In this document: positions 41,746-41,771 of the stretch, piece after piece
Layout: each line of letters begins with the position of its first letter
Position numbering within the stretch: position 1 is the first letter of the stretch
Assembly: GCA_029260555.1 (NCBI GenBank)
Contig: JAJDCZ010000026.1
Span: 1 to 41,771 of the forward strand
DNA length: 41,771 bases
Direction of reading: 5' to 3'
DNA from: Phycisphaerales bacterium
GTDB lineage: Bacteria; Planctomycetota; Phycisphaerae; Phycisphaerales; UBA1924
Position numbers and translations under genes: made by a program
Notes under the pieces: model-generated
What the model saw: the letters and a program-made list of their open reading frames with translations, nothing else
Told to the model about the DNA's origin: nothing
The model's database searches: none

Positions 41746-41771
41746 AACACACTCCTCTTTCGCCTTGAAAA
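41742..41771 (-). CDS. 3' end of an upstream gene with a matching basic tail (partial)
   Basis: Reading inward from the right edge gives FSRRKRSVL and a TGA whose last bases overlap the next gene's ATG. The tail is nearly the same as YSKRKRSVL at the end of the 239-residue neighbour, so this is probably the C-terminus of a paralogous PEP-CTERM-like protein. Only nine codons are visible. Confidence 0.6.
   Translation of the reverse strand, partial: FSRRKRSVL
41749..41753 (-). promoter_or_regulatory. Ribosome-binding site embedded in the upstream gene's tail codons
   Basis: AGGAG here lies six bases before the ATG at 41745 and is also part of the Arg-Ser codons of the FSRRKRSVL tail. The coding and initiation signals overlap. 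Confidence 0.65.

Noticed and set aside
1..41771. CRISPR array, insertion sequence, phage or integrase signature
   Set aside because: No regularly spaced direct repeats, transposase or integrase motifs, and no att-like duplications were found. The 10-bp G-rich array and the 29-bp element are the only repeats seen.

Overview
The window looks like a chromosomal segment of a planctomycete, most likely of the class Phycisphaerae. This rests on protein content, not on a marker gene: a protein with the HYExAFE motif, a signal peptidase I with a very large internal insertion, a secreted FG-GAP/ASPIC protein ending in a dockerin-like calcium-binding pair, a neighbour ending in a PEP-CTERM-like 'PAPAS' plus basic tail, a PSP1/YaaT-type protein with a long disordered tail, and paired Mce/MlaF lipid-transport genes. 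No rRNA, tRNA, CRISPR array, phage or insertion sequence was recognised. Coding density is high, about 90 percent, and coordinates include stop codons.

Layout. 41-1171 (+): a secreted protein of unknown function. 1232-9884 (-): a long co-directional run holding a solitary nuoH, a Wzt/Wzm-type ABC exporter pair, a GH3-family enzyme, an alpha/beta hydrolase, and a LolD/LolC-type ABC pair. 10044-12690: a small secreted protein, a tRNA-dihydrouridine synthase (+) and a convergent, overlapping Sua5-type threonylcarbamoyl-AMP synthase (-). 12726-19894: a TolC-like outer-membrane lipoprotein with an acidic tail, then a secreted SH3-like protein, a 48-residue membrane microprotein, a small helix-turn-helix-like protein, a secreted nuclease/phosphatase-like lipoprotein and another secreted protein. 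19988-30506 (-): signal peptidase I, PSP1 protein, two tandem small membrane paralogues, a small membrane protein, the HYExAFE protein, a secreted lipase-like hydrolase, Mce/MlaD, MlaF, a DUF4190-like membrane protein and a cysteine desulfurase. 30671-32895: a second MlaF-like ATPase (+), then TetR, yidD and rnpA (-). 32942-37413 (+): a small membrane protein, truA, a GT4 glycosyltransferase and a large secreted helical protein, the last three overlapping. 37599-38696 (-): trpS. 39011-41771 (-): a secreted-protein cluster of FG-GAP/dockerin and PEP-CTERM-like proteins that continues past the right edge.

How the genes fit together. Much of the window concerns the cell envelope: export of a polysaccharide or conjugate (Wzm/Wzt, GH3, glycosyltransferase), lipoprotein release (LolCD), lipid transport (Mce/MlaF), efflux (TolC-like), signal-peptide cleavage (LepB) and many secreted proteins of unknown function. 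Scattered among these are single translation and tRNA genes (dus, tsaC, truA, trpS, rnpA, yidD), without the larger operons they belong to in model bacteria.

The most notable non-gene feature is a set of long G/C homopolymer-rich tracts at gene boundaries and inside linkers. Some of these are G-quadruplex-like. A 29-bp element built around CCGC...GCGG occurs three times, twice as an inverted pair. The strongest leads for something undescribed are the HYExAFE protein read as a candidate PD-(D/E)XK nuclease, the conserved basic tails at the right edge whose codons also form the next gene's ribosome-binding site, the signal peptidase with an inserted beta-rich domain, the GH3-exporter cassette, and the tandem 'YTM' membrane paralogues.
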